The notes under the pieces were generated by a model, which saw only the letters and a program-made list of their open reading frames with translations, had not been told where the DNA came from and ran no database searches. Both the position numbers and the translations under genes were made by a program. From contig JAWHQI010000520.1 in assembly GCA_033032865.1 (NCBI GenBank), positions 806,001 to 870,000 on the forward strand: 64,000 bases of DNA. The letters are read 5' to 3'. Positions 33,477 to 44,602 of this stretch are shown one piece after another. This DNA is from Dactylorhiza incarnata (lineage: Eukaryota; Streptophyta; Magnoliopsida; Asparagales; Orchidaceae). The number at the start of each line of letters is the position of its first letter. Positions within the stretch are counted from its first letter, which is position 1.

Positions 33477-35003
33477 ATGGCTTCTAGATCTGAGGATTCT
33501 GCCGGGATCAAACCCGAGAAATTTAACGGTAACGGTTTTCGTCGTTGGCAAGCACAAGTCGAATATTGGTTAAATACCCTAGGTCTTTTGTCTGCCATCT
33601 TCGATGCTCCTCCTACAGAAACTGAAATCCCTAGCGCTGCAAATGCAGTTGCTTCGACTCTACCATCGTCCTCATCTTCTACTGCAAATACCACTAGAAC
33701 CTACGTAAGACGTCTTCCTTATAGAGATCCGGTAGATGTTGAATATCATTGTCGTAACCGCATTCTTAGTGCCTTGTCCGACAGCCTTTACGATGTATTC
33801 CTCCAATATCGTACGGCTAAGGAATTGTGGTATGCACTTGAAGCGCGCTATAACCTTGACAATGCGGGTATAGAACGCTACAATGTTTCCAACCTTCATA
33901 AATTCAAGATTGATGCTTCCAAGCCTATCAATCCTCAACTCCATCAACTAGATGAGATGTTGTCCAAGATCCGAGCCGATGGCTCAATTCTTTCCGAGAA
34001 TTATTTAGTGGCTTGTCTGATTGATTCCCTTCCTGATTCATGGTCCGGCTTTAGCACTAGACTAAGGCATGACCAATCAAACCTCACTTATGTCCAGATC
34101 CAAAATGCTATCCGCATTGAGGAGGAACATAAGAGTAAAAACTCTAAAGTTCCCAAAGACCTTGCTCCAAGAGTAAACCTCACTGAATCGCAAGACAATC
34201 ATTCCTCTCACCAACACCACAAAGGGAAAGGAAAAAAATTCAAGAAACCTTTCGGTCAAGGTTCCCGCCATCAAAAACCCAATCATTCCAAACCTAGTTC
34301 CTCAAACCAAAATCTAGGTAAAGGGAAATGGTGCTTCATTTGTGGCCGCACAAATTACTTGTCAACCAACTGCTTCTACAAGAAGACTGAACCAGTGGTC
34401 GGCAAATCCCATGGCTCCAAGCCTCAGGCTAACATGATCCAAGCACCGGATCAACCTATCTTCAGGTTAGATTATACACCTAGTCTTCTTCTCACTTGTT
34501 CATCAGATTGGTGGCTTGATTCCGGAGCAAATGTTCATACTTGTTTTGATCGTTCTTGCTTTGCCACCTTTCAGGACATCAGTGGAGGAAGCGTGATCTT
34601 AGGAGATGCTTCATCGGCACAAATACTTGGACGTGGGCGAGTGGATCTTAGGTTGACATCCGGGAAGACACTAGCCTTGCATGATGTGCTTTATGTGCCG
34701 AGAGTTAGGAAGAATCTTGATAGCGGATCTTTGCTAGTGAAGAAAGGCTACAAGATTGTTTTAGAATCTAATAAAGTTGTAATAACATTGAATGACAATT
34801 TCATTGGCAAAGGTTTTGTATGTGATGGATTATTTAAATTGAATATTGCTGATTTAGAAGTAAATCAAATTTCTTCTTCTTCCTTAGTTTCAAATTCCTC
34901 TCCTGATTTTTGGCATGCTAGATTAGGACATGTGAATTCTGAATGCATGAAAAGAATGATGTCCTTAAATTTGATTCCCATTCAATATTGCACCAAGTGC
35001 TAA
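33477..35003 (+). pseudogene. Element E gag-protease
   Basis: The ATG at 33477 gives 'MASRSEDSAGIKPEKFNG', a UBN2-type copia capsid ('YRTAKELWYALEARY', 'CLIDSLPDSW'), a basic nucleocapsid and a knuckle 'CFICGRTNYLSTNC' whose zinc-binding His is Tyr. Protease follows with an intact 'WLDSGANVHTC' (DSG), then the pre-integrase 'FWHARLGHVNSECM'. The frame is lost at about 35000, just before the integrase zinc cysteines. Capsid and maturation enzyme of a copia element, nearly whole. Confidence 0.88.
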
Positions 35004-35016
35004 ATGTGAAATCTGT

Positions 35017-35736
35017 GTGCAAGCTAAATTTTCTAGAAAGCCTTTTAAATCAGTTGATAGAACTTCAAAACCTTTAGATCACTCGGATGTGTGTGACTCA
35101 AACCGCCAACCCACTAGAGGTGGAAATAAATATTTTGTAACTTTTATTGACGATTTCACTAAATATTGTTACATATATTTATTAAAAACCAAAGATGAAG
35201 TATTCTCATACTTCAAGATTTTCAAAGCCGAAGTAGAAAATCAATTAGGAACCTCTATCAAAATTCTTAGATCCGATCGAGGTGGAGAATACACTTCGAA
35301 TGAACTAACCCAATTTTGTCAAGAACATGAGATTATTCATCAAGTGACTGCTTCATATTCTCCTCAATTGAATGGTGTAGCTGAACGTAAAAATCGGACC
35401 TTGATGAACATGGTCAATGCCATGTTAGCCGAGTCCGGTGCCCCGGAAAATCTCTGGGGAGAAGCGTTGCTCACTTCCTCCTTCATCCTTAATAGGATTC
35501 CATCTAAACAAAATGATAAGACACCTTTTGAATTATTCAAATTAAGAAAACCTAACCTCCAAATTCGTCGAGTGTGGGGGTGTTTAGCTAAGGTAGCAAT
35601 TCCTGAACCTAAGAGAAAGAAAATAGGACCAAAAACATTAGACTCTATTTTCATAGGATATGCATCTGATAGTAGTGCTAATAGATTTCTCATCACTAAT
35701 TCCCTAATTAGTGAATATCTAACAACACCATTATAG
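35017..35736 (+). pseudogene. Element E integrase
   Basis: Frame shifted relative to gag-PR. It contains 'FVTFIDDFTKYCYIYLL' (first Asp), 'ILRSDRGGEYTS' (second Asp), 'QLNGVAERKNRTL' (Glu) and 'LDSIFIGYASDS', so the DDE triad is intact. A shift near 35735 separates it from the linker ('[11 protein letters not shown]' region, 35750-35950) and RT. Confidence 0.88.
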
Positions 35737-35954
35737 AAGCTAGAGATGCATCTTATTTTGAAGATAAATTTCCATATAAACTAAATAATTCATCTCAACC
35801 TTCAACTAGCTCAAACCAACCTTCCACTTCTTCTATAGAACCATTAGAAAATGATGAACCTAGAAGAAGCAAAAGAGTTAGAACCGAAAGATCCTATGGG
35901 GAGGACTACTTCACTTATCTAGTTGAAGGAGATCCTAATACATATGAGGAAGCA

Positions 35955-37469
35955 ATGACCTCATCTGATTATCCCTTTTGGAAAGAAGCAATTAATCTAG
36001 AAATTAATTCTATCTTAGAAAATAAAACTTGGATCCTAACCGATTTACCTCCCGGTGCCAAAGCCATAGGATGTAAATGGATTTTTAGGAAGAAATTAAA
36101 TCCGGATGGATCCATAGATAAATATAAGGCTCGCCTAGTCGCTAAAGGCTATGCCCAAAAACAAGGAATAGATTATCTAGACACATATGCTCCCGTAGCT
36201 AGAATAACCTCTCTTCGTATTCTAGTCGCCTTGGCTTCGATCCATAGGATGATCATTCATCAAATGGATGTCAAGACCGCTTTCTTGCATGGAGACTTAG
36301 ATGAAGAAGTCTACATGTCTCAACCCGAAGGTTTTGTAGTTAAAGGACAAGAAACCAAAGTTTGTAAATTAATTAAATCTCTTTACGGTTTAAAACAAGC
36401 ACCTAAACAATGGCATCAAAAGTTTGACTCCGTAGTCTTAACTTTTGGTTTCAAATCTAACGAATTTGATAAATGTATTTATGCCAAACAAAACGGAAAT
36501 AAAATTGTCTTGTTATGTCTCTATGTAGATGACATTTTAATTTTTGGAAACTCAATTAAAATTATTAATGAAACCAAAAATAATTTATCATCCAATTTTG
36601 ATATGAAAGATTTGGGGGAAGCAAACATTATATTAGGAATGAAACTAGTTAAAAATGATTCTAGCGTATCATTATCTCTTTCACGCTCGATTGAGAAAAT
36701 GTTGATTAAATTCAACTTATATGATTCCATTCCCGCTTCTACTCCATATGACGCGAGTGTAAAACTTTGTAAAAATACTAATGAACCTGTTGATCAACAT
36801 AGGTATGCACAAATGATAGGATCACTCCTATACATAGCTAACCGCACTAGGCCCGACATTTCCTATGCCGTAGGCCGCCTTAGTAGATATACTAGTAATC
36901 CAAGTGATGAACATTGGATAGCTCTAAATAGAATATTTAAATATCTTCGTGGAACTATGGATTATAGTTTAGTGTACACGGGATTTCCCGGAGTACTAGA
37001 AGGATATTCAGATGCCAATTGGGTAACTGATTCGTTAGACGTTAAGTCAACGACGGGCTTCGTATTCCTCCTTGGAGGTGCTGCCATTTCATGGGCTTCT
37101 ACAAAATAAATAGTTATTTCTAGAAGCACCATGGAATCGGAGCTTATAGCTTTGGACACTACATGTGCCAAAGCAGAATGGATTAAAAATTTACTTAGTG
37201 AAATTCCATTAATTGAAAACCCCATGTCTGCTATCTCTTTACATTGTGATAATAAAAGTGTTATTGATTTAACTGCTTCTAATAGTACTAATTCCAAAAT
37301 GAATAAGTTCATGAGAATCAGGTACAAGTCCGTGAAGCAAAGAAGAAAAGAAGTGATATCACTCAACTATGTAAAGTCAGAATTGAATCTGGCTGATAAT
37401 CTTACCAAGGGATTATCCCGAAGGGAGATATTGTTGTCATCGAGGGGAATGAGGCTTAAGCCCACATGA
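35955..37469 (+). pseudogene. Element E reverse transcriptase-RNase H
   Basis: The RT is open from 35955 to 37109: '[21 protein letters not shown]', '[20 protein letters not shown]', '[16 protein letters not shown]' and an intact 'LYVDDILIF'. RNase H follows ('[20 protein letters not shown]'). A single TAA (37107-37109), most simply explained as CAA to TAA, separates it from the rest: 'SRSTMESELIALD', 'HCDNKSVIDLTA', 'LNLADNLTKGLSR'. Otherwise well preserved. Confidence 0.88.
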
Positions 37470-38081
37470 ATTGCTGCCAACGGTGGATACCCAACCCATG
37501 TGATTGGAGATCCCATGAAGTGGGTTCAATGTGGTAGAAACGAAACCGTTGATGTAGCGTAGTTGGGAGCACAAAATATAAGGTTGAGAAAACCTTCTCC
37601 CCATTCCTATGATGTTGTGCTCTACGTAACAAGTTAAGATGAACTTAATTAAGTTCTTAATGGTTGCCAAAGACATGTTTCTTTGCGAGATATTGGTTAC
37701 GAATATCTCTTGAGGCACCACCTATGTGGGGGTTGTTGTGAGGCCATAACTTTGGGACCCGGGCTGAACCCAAAATAACTCTCATGAAAAATCAAGTAAT
37801 GCGCATGGTCATTAACGCGCCCACCGCCATAACCCAAGAACAACCAATCTTTTGTGTGCTTATCTAATTTACCGGTCAAAAGTTTATAATTCAAAGCCTC
37901 TGGCACATTATACTCTTCGGTAGAGGAAGTAAGTACTAAGTATATATTCAAGGTAACCATTCCATCTATACCCATTGCATTAGATACAACTTGATGAAGC
38001 AAATTTGTATTTGATTTTATTTATTATTAGTAATATCATATTTATGAAGTTCGCTTTTGGTTTATCGCTTTTGTGGGGGAT
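37470..38081 (+). other. Element E 3' untranslated region
   Basis: About 600 bp between RNase H and the PPT with no coding potential on the element strand. A 101-aa minus-strand open stretch (37697-38002) is unsupported. Confidence 0.7.
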
Positions 38082-39297
38082 TGTTAGAAATTTTAATTAT
38101 AAAACATTATAAATTAAATGTTTTGATTGGAGCTAAATGGTGTTTGGTGTTTGGGCTCCTCATTATGATGGAAAAGCTCAAAACCAAACTTGGAGGGAAT
38201 CCAAATATTTGGAAGGAAGTCTTTCATGATGAAAGGGTGTTCTTTAGTCCCACCTTGCCATTCTCCTTCTTCCCTTAAGTGTATATAAAGAAATTCACAC
38301 CTTCTTATTTGTTCAAAAGAACATAAGGAGAAACTATGAATCACACGCGCGCGCGCGCGCACGCACCGCACCGGATCCGGATTTCGGATTTCGGATTTGG
38401 GGAATAATTGAATTGAATTGTATTTTTTGTTCAAAATAGTTTCAGAGTTTTACTCGGAGTTGCGTCGATTAGAACACGGAGCTGCGTCGAATAGATTTCG
38501 ACGTAGCATCGCCAAGCCGCTGAAATTGGCGTGGCGTCGAATGAAATTCGACGCATGCGTCGATAGAACTCGACGCTTGCGTCGATAAGCCTTGCGTCGT
38601 TAGGTCCTGCGTCGATAGAGCTCGACGTAGCTTCGATATGATGTCGACGCACGTCGATTTGCTTTCACGCGTTCCGCCGTTTTACGCGTTTTCTTAACCA
38701 CTCTTTTTATGCGTGTTTTCCGCCATTATTTACGTTGGAAATATTCAACGTAAATCTTCCCGATTATGTGCCTTCCTTTTGTAACCGTTAATCTTTACTA
38801 TGCTCTTAAATATTGCCGTTTTCAAGATCCTTTTTCTCCAGCTATTTTCTGTCTATATATATTCTCGTTCTTCTCAGAAAGAATAGACGATTACACGCTC
38901 TTCTGCTCTCTCTGTTTTGACGATCTTCTACGAGATTCCTTTTCTTTACATTTGCTTTATCAAGTGGTTATTCGGGTGCTCTGTGCTTCTTCGTGTTCGC
39001 GCACATCGGAGTTTCGGGATCTAGCCGGGTGTTGTACCTTGGAGGAGTGAGCATCAGTTGAAAGCCCTGCCGGAGGATGGTGCAACTTCTTTAGGGCAGT
39101 GATCACTCGCCTTACCCAGGCTCGATTCTAAACTATAAATTATTCTCTTTTATTTCTCACCTCCTTCATGAAATATTATTGATATTACTGTTTATATATT
39201 TTTATATATCTTCTGCTGTTTCTGTAAAAGATTTAAAAACGAAAATATATGTTATTTTTTATATTAATATAGGAATATAAAAGAAAATATTCCAACA
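38082..39297 (+). repeat. Element E 3' LTR
   Basis: 1216 bp, TGTTAGAA...TTCCAACA. Includes a (CG)n microsatellite at 38345-38362 and the GTCGA word cluster at 38455-38665. Confidence 0.88.
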
Positions 39298-39603
39298 GTT
39301 TCAAAATGTAAGACTTTATGTGTTTTGCTAGTGTCGAGTTGTCGCTGAGGGTCAGCAACTTCGAGCATAATTTGGTCTTGTATTAAGCGCCAACTTTTAT
39401 TTTTCCAAAATGTTCCCAAACTGGAGTCTTACGTTTGTGCTTCACCACTTCACGCGCAACCGTTAATGATGACGACGCCATCGAAGACGACAATGTCATA
39501 TTCGACGGACGTGTCTTTGCGCTCGGCGTCGCTCGCACTTGACTACTTGAAAGAGAGAGTAAATATTTGAAAGAGAGAAATATGAGAAAGAGAGAGGGAG
39601 GAG
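39298..39603 (-). pseudogene. hAT transposase 5' exon fragment (BED zinc finger)
   Basis: On the minus strand the ATG at 39499 gives 'MTLSSSMASSSLTVAREV', then 'KHKRKTPVWEHFGKIKVGA', a stop, and 'LCSKLLTLSDNSTLAKHIKSY'. This is the arrangement of the BED zinc finger of plant hAT transposases ('KTS.VW.HF.K....C.C.K.L....NST..L..H'), with a deletion that removed the first cysteine. Element E cuts it off immediately afterwards. The 5' untranslated part continues beyond element G at 45871-46311. Confidence 0.68.
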
Positions 39604-40844
39604 TGTTGAAACCGACTACTCGGTCTCTGTGGAGTTCGGGGCCCTCAGCGAGGCTGAGGGGCGACCAACCCTTACTCCCCCCAAGGGAGAGCTCTAGGTT
39701 GAAGGTGTTGGAACTAAAACTGGACCAAGGGCTTAGTGGGGAGGTCCCGCCACATACCCGGAAGTCCCCTTGGAACTTCCTCTCCCAAGCCACTACTAAG
39801 CTTGGGCACCACTGGAGCCTCTCCTCACCCCCTAGAGAGACTTGGGGAGGGAGAGAAGGAAGGAGAGAGCTAGCCTAGGATGAGAGATCCCTCCAAATGG
39901 TGCCCCCTTGGTCCTATTTATAGGATTTTTGAAGTTGGGCTGCAAATAGCCAAAAACTGGTCAGCCAGATTACCAAAATGCCCCTGAATTGGGCCGCGGA
40001 TAGCTGAATCCCGCTATTCCGAAACGCTAAATGCAGACCACTGGACTGCGAATAGCCAGACTGGACTGCGAATAGTAAACTGGACGAGGGGCGAGGCCCC
40101 CCTCCCCCCTCTCTGCTCCTACCTACTGGGCGAGAGAGGGAGGGGCGAGACCCCCCTCCCCCCTCTCCGCCCCTTCCTGCTGGGCGAGAGAGGGAGGGGC
40201 GAGACCCCCCTCCCCCCTCTCCGCCCCTACTTCCTGGGCGAGAGGGGGGCGAGACCCCCTCCCCCTCTCCGCCCCTACTTCCTGGGCGAGAGGGGGGCGA
40301 GACCCCCTCCCCCTCTCCGCCCCGACCTCCTGGGCGAGAGGGGGGCGAGACCCCCTCCCCCTCTCCGCCCCGACCTACTGGGCGAGAGGGGGGCGAGACC
40401 CCCTCCCCCTCTCCGCCCCGACCTCCTGGGCGAGAGGGGGGGCGAGACCCCCTCCCCCTCTCCGCCCCAACCTCCTGGGCGAGAGGGGGGCGAGACCCCC
40501 TCCCCCTCTCCGCCCCGACCTCCTGGGCGAGAGGGGGGGCGAGACCCCCTCCCCCTCTCCGCCCCGACCTCCTGGGCGAGAGGGGGGGCGAGACCCCCTC
40601 CCCCTCTCCGCCTCAACCTCCTGGGCGAGAGGGGGGGCGAGACCCCCTCCCCCTCTCCGCCCCAACCTCCTGGGCGAGAGGGGGGGCGAGACCCCCTCCC
40701 CCTCTCCGCCCCAACCTCCTGGGCGAGAGGGGGGCGAGACCCCCTCCCCCGCTCCGCCCCTGCCGCTCTTTCTGCGTGGTTCGAGGCTACCAAACTGCCT
40801 CCTCCGGATCCTTGGGAGTACTCGGCGAATATCGGGGTTGTACA
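39604..40844 (-). repeat. Element G 3' LTR
   Basis: 1241 bp, with about 13 copies of a 48-49-bp minisatellite at 40115-40765. Confidence 0.9.
40115..40770. repeat. 48-bp LTR minisatellite
   Basis: Unit 'ctcctgggcgagaggggggcg' followed by 'agaccccctccccctctccgccccgac', varying mainly in G-run length. Each unit has a G-rich and a C-rich half able to pair as a hairpin. Long ORFs seen in all frames here are products of this repeat. Confidence 0.92.
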
Positions 40845-41158
40845 CAATCCCCGCTCTTTTCGAGCGTGGCTCACGCTCGGAAAGAAATGTCCAACCCTGC
40901 ATATTCGACGAGTGTCGCTGGGAACCCGATTATCGGTGATATCTCGGAAAATACATGTAGCCTCTCCGAAGAGGTCCTCCAACCTTGCCGGCTAATGAGA
41001 GCCCGGCTAGGGAGTCTGCTCGGGACTGAGCGTCTCCGGGAGCGAGCTCCACTAGTGGTCGACATCGGGTCGACACACTCCTAGGAGCGAGCTCTACTAG
41101 TGAGAGTCACCCAGCTAGTGAGAGCCTGGATTGGGGAGGACATCTCTTATCCTCCATA

Positions 41159-41389
41159 GGAGGTCAACCTGGCCTGCCGTCTAGTGAGAGCCCGGTCAGC
41201 GGAACCATCCAAGGGGAACATCTCTTATCCAACCTAGGAGGTCAACCTGGCCTGCCGTCTAGTGAGAGCCCGGTCAGCGGAACCATCCAAGGGGAACATC
41301 TCTTATCCAACCTAGGAGGTCAACCTGGCCTGCCGTCTAGTGAGAGCCCGGTCAGCGGAACCATCCAAGAGGAACAATACTTCAAAAAA
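41159..41389. repeat. 78-bp tandem repeat, 3 copies
   Basis: Units start at 41159, 41237 and 41315 ('ggaggtcaacctggcctgcc...'). They lie in the 3' untranslated region of element G. Confidence 0.9.
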
Positions 41390-42851
41390 CATCCTGCCAT
41401 CGAGCGGTTCCTGGCCCTGCCAGCTAGGTGGGATCCTGGTCAGCGGGCCAGCATCGAGGCTAAGTACTTTTGAAACATCCTGCCATTGAGCGGTTCCCGG
41501 CCCTGCCAGCTAGGTGGGAGCCTGGTCAGCGGGCCAGCATCGAGGCTAAGTACTTTTGAAGCATCCTGCCATCGAGCGGTTCCCGGCCCTGCCAGCTAGG
41601 TGGGAGCCTAGTCAGCGGGCCAGCATCGAGGCTAAGTACTTTTGAAACATCCTGCCATCGAGCGGTTCCCGGCCCTGCCAGCTAGGTGGGAGCCTGGTCA
41701 GCGGGCCAGCATCGAGGCTAAGTACTTTTGAAACATCCTGCCATCGAGCGGTTCCCGGCCCTGCCAGCTAGGTGGGAGCCTGGTCAGCGGGCCAGCATCG
41801 AGGCTAAGTACTTTTGAAACATCCTGCCATCGAGCGGTTCCCGGCCCTGCCAGCTAGGTGGGAGCCTGGTCAGCGGGCCAGCATCGAGGCTAAGTACTTT
41901 TGAAACATCCTGCCATCGAGCGGTTCTCGGCCCTGCCAGCTAGGTGGGAGCCTGGTCAGCGGGCCAGCATCGAGGCTAAGTACTTTTGAAACATCCTGCC
42001 ATCGAGCGGTTCCCGGCCCTGCCAGATAGGTGGGAGCCTGGTCAGCGGGCCAGCATCGAGGCTAAGTACTTTTGAAACATCCTGCCATCGAGCGGTTCCC
42101 GGCCCTGCCAGCTAGGTGGGAGCCTGGTCAGCGGGCCAGCATCGAGGCTAAGTACTTTTGAAACATCCTGCCATCGAGCGGTTCCCGGCCCTGCCAGCTA
42201 GGTGGGAGCCTGGTCAGCGGGCCAGCATCGAGGCTAAGTACTTTTGAAACATCCTGCCATCGAGCGGTTCCCGGCCCTGCCAGCTAGGTGAGAGCCTGGT
42301 CAGCGGGCCAGCATCGAGGCTAAGTACTTTTGAAACATCCTGCCATCGAGCGGTTCCCGGCCCTGCCAGCTAGGTGGGAGCCTGGTCAGCGGGCCAGCAT
42401 CGAGGCTAAGTACTTTTGAAACATCCTGCCATCGAGCGGTTCCCGGCCCTGCCAGCTAGGTGGGAGCCTGGTCAGCGGGCCAGCATCGAGGCTAAGTACT
42501 TTTGAAACATCCTGCCATCGAGCGGTTCCCGGCCCTGCCAGCTAGGTGGGAGCCTGGTCAGCGGGCCAGCATCGAGGCTAAGTACTTTTGAAACATCCTG
42601 CCATCGAGCGGTTCCCGGCCCTGCCAGCTAGGTGGGAGCCTGGTCAGCGGGCCAGCATCGAGGCTAAGTACTTTTGAAACATCCTGCCATCGAGCGGTTC
42701 CCGGCCCTGCCAGCTAGGTGGGAGCCTGGTCAGCGGGCCAGCATCGAGGCTAAGTACTTTTGAAACATCCTGCCATCGAGCGGTTCCCGGCCCTGCCAGC
42801 TAGGTGGGAGCCTGGTCAGCGGGCCAGCATCGAGGCTAAGTATTTTTGAAA
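41390..42851. repeat. 86-bp tandem array, 17 copies
   Basis: Units start every 86 bp from 41390 ('catcctgccatcgagcggtt...ctaagtacttttgaaa') and fill exactly 17 periods to 42851. Copies differ at only a few positions, so amplification is recent. It lies between gag and the 3' LTR of element G. Confidence 0.95.
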
Positions 42852-42972
42852 CACTTTCATTATATTAATCCTCCAAATACATGTGAGAAAACTAAGCACA
42901 GGAACAAAACATCATCTTACATGGACTTAGGGATAGAAAGAAAAAACTAAGCATGGAAACCATCTTGGTCTC

Positions 42973-44554
42973 CTACTCCCAAGTCTGATCTTCCTCGACC
43001 TCCTCTGGTTGTTGATGTTGCTGCCTTGGACACCTCGCCTTCCTTAACTCCAAGAACTCAGGGCAGGTGGATGTCGTGTGACCCTCCTCCTCGTGGAAGT
43101 CACAGTAGGGTAACTTAGCTGCATCCCTTCTTTTTCCTCTTCTTTCTGCTTTCCTGGCTCTCCTCCTTCTTCCCCAACCGATTGTCATGGTTTGCTGGGG
43201 TGGTGGAGAGGGCGCCTTCGACTCCTGCCTCCACCCTAGGAGGTCAGTCTCTTCCTCCTGGAAGTTGTCCTCCTCCTGGTCGAACTTCCTCTTGGGGGCC
43301 TTTACTCTCCCCCCCCTGCTGCCTTGCCTCTGGCTCACTCAACTTGTCCAGCCTTCTTGTGAACTCCGGGTTGGCCTCCTCACTTTCAACTTCCTCGGCC
43401 GCCCTTTCCATCAACTCCTCAAAGGACTCCGGAGCTCTTCTCTTGAGGTCCATTTTGAAGAAGCCCTCCCGCAGCCCCACCATGAAGGCGAGCTTGAGGG
43501 TGTACCCTGGCACTTCTTGGACGAGGAGAACCTCTTCCCTGAACCGTTCCAGATATTGAGCCAGCGACTCCTCTGGCTCTTGCTTGACCTTGAAAAGTGC
43601 TTCGGCATCTTTCTTCCTCTTCCTTGACGTCGTGAAGCGTAGCAAGAAACCTCGACGCAAGTCTTCGAAGGCATAGATGGATCCCGCAGGGAGCTGGTGG
43701 AACCACTCTCTAGCCTTTTCCTTCAGAGTTGTCGCGAAGAGTCGACATTTGAAAGCGGCCGACATGGGCATGATGGAGACCATGTCTTCAAACCACTGCA
43801 GGTGTAAGACGGGGTCATCCTTGCCGAAGTAGTGAGACATCTTCGCCCCCTTGAACCCCTCCGGAACCGGGGTTGAGAGGATCTGCTCACAAAAAGGACT
43901 TCCCACGCTCGCCCCCTTTTGGGGCTGGGCGAGTGGGGGCATGGCGCCTCCCTGCTCGCCCCCTTGTGCCTCGGCGAGTGGGGGTCGAGGACCTCCCCAC
44001 TCGCCCACTTGGGTCTCGGCGAGTGGGGGTCGATGACCTCCCCACCCGCCCTCTTGGGTCTCGGCGAGTGGGGGTCGATGACCTCCCCACCCGCCCTCTT
44101 GGGTCTCGGCGAGTGGGGGTCGAGGACCTCCCCACCCGCCCACTTGGGTCTCAGCGAGTGGGGGTCGAGGACCTCCCCACCCGCCCACTTGGGTCTCGGC
44201 GAGTGGGGGTCGATGACCTCCCCACCCGCCCTCTTGGGTCTCGGCGAGTGGGGGTCAAGGACCTCCCCACCCGCCCACTTGGGTCTCGGCGAGTGGGGGT
44301 CGATGACCTCCCCACCCGCCAACTCCTGGCACCTCCTCTCTGGCTGGTTGGTCGAGAGGGATCTCACCCTCCTGTCGGGGAGAGACCTCTGAACCACTTC
44401 CTCTCCTGCCTTCGCCTATCGAGGCGAGAGTCACATGTAAGGTCTGCAGGACCTCTTGCCTGAAATTTTCGAACATCTCCAACATCACCCCCCCTACCGG
44501 GGGCTGCGGGTGACCCGGGTCGGAACTTCCTCCACCTCCGCCCATGGAGCTCAT
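42973..44554 (-). pseudogene. Element G gag with 15-aa repeats
   Basis: From ATG 44554: a Gly-rich start, 'MLEMFENFRQEVLQTLHV', then nine 15-residue repeats of type 'GGWGGPRPPLAETQV' (about 43925-44325), with one CGA-to-TGA stop near 44253. The capsid follows: 'TPVPEGFKGAKMSHYFGKDDP', 'CRLFATTLKEKAREWFHQLP', 'LAQYLERFREEVL'. A shift at an eight-C run (about 43311-43318) separates the last part, with the Tat-type knuckle 'YCDFHEEEGHTTSTC'. Structural capsid protein, disabled by one stop and one homopolymer shift. Confidence 0.85.
43925..44325. repeat. 45-bp coding minisatellite, 9 copies
   Basis: A 45-bp unit repeated nine times in the gag N-terminal region, encoding a proline/tryptophan-rich 15-aa repeat on the minus strand. 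Confidence 0.9.
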
Positions 44555-44602
44555 CTTGAGGATTTCTTGAATCGGTCACTCTCCACGCTCACCGCACCAA
44601 AA

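Larger units (their letters stand above)
32481..39297 (+). mobile_element. Element E: Ty1/copia retrotransposon with truncated 5' LTR
   Basis: The right LTR (38082-39297, 1216 bp) starts TGTTAGAA after a PPT (ttgtggggga) and ends TTCCAACA. The left LTR keeps only its 3' 876 bp (32481-33356). The interior reads gag-PR (33477-35003), IN (35017-35736) and RT-RNase H (35955-37469) with few disruptions. A PBS was not recognised after the left LTR (atctaaagaag). The 3' flank is a hAT BED-finger exon; the left target site is lost at the junction with D. Lineage within copia is uncertain (Tork-like by RT). Confidence 0.88.

Noticed and set aside
37697..38002. 101-aa minus-strand ORF in the 3' region of element E
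   Set aside because: Considered as another antisense gene, but it is short, has no promoter-like sequence, splice sites or recognisable domain, and no sister copy to compare.
40275..40982. Long minus-strand ORFs rich in Gly/Arg/Pro
   Set aside because: Same minisatellite in the other LTR.
41390..42851. CRISPR-like regular array
   Set aside because: The unit repeats end to end over all 86 bp with no unique spacers, in plant DNA, inside a retrotransposon. It is a satellite-like tandem repeat.
43873..44463. Plus-strand ORFs of 157-196 aa
   Set aside because: Mirror of the 45-bp gag repeat of element G, which reads as capsid only on the minus strand.
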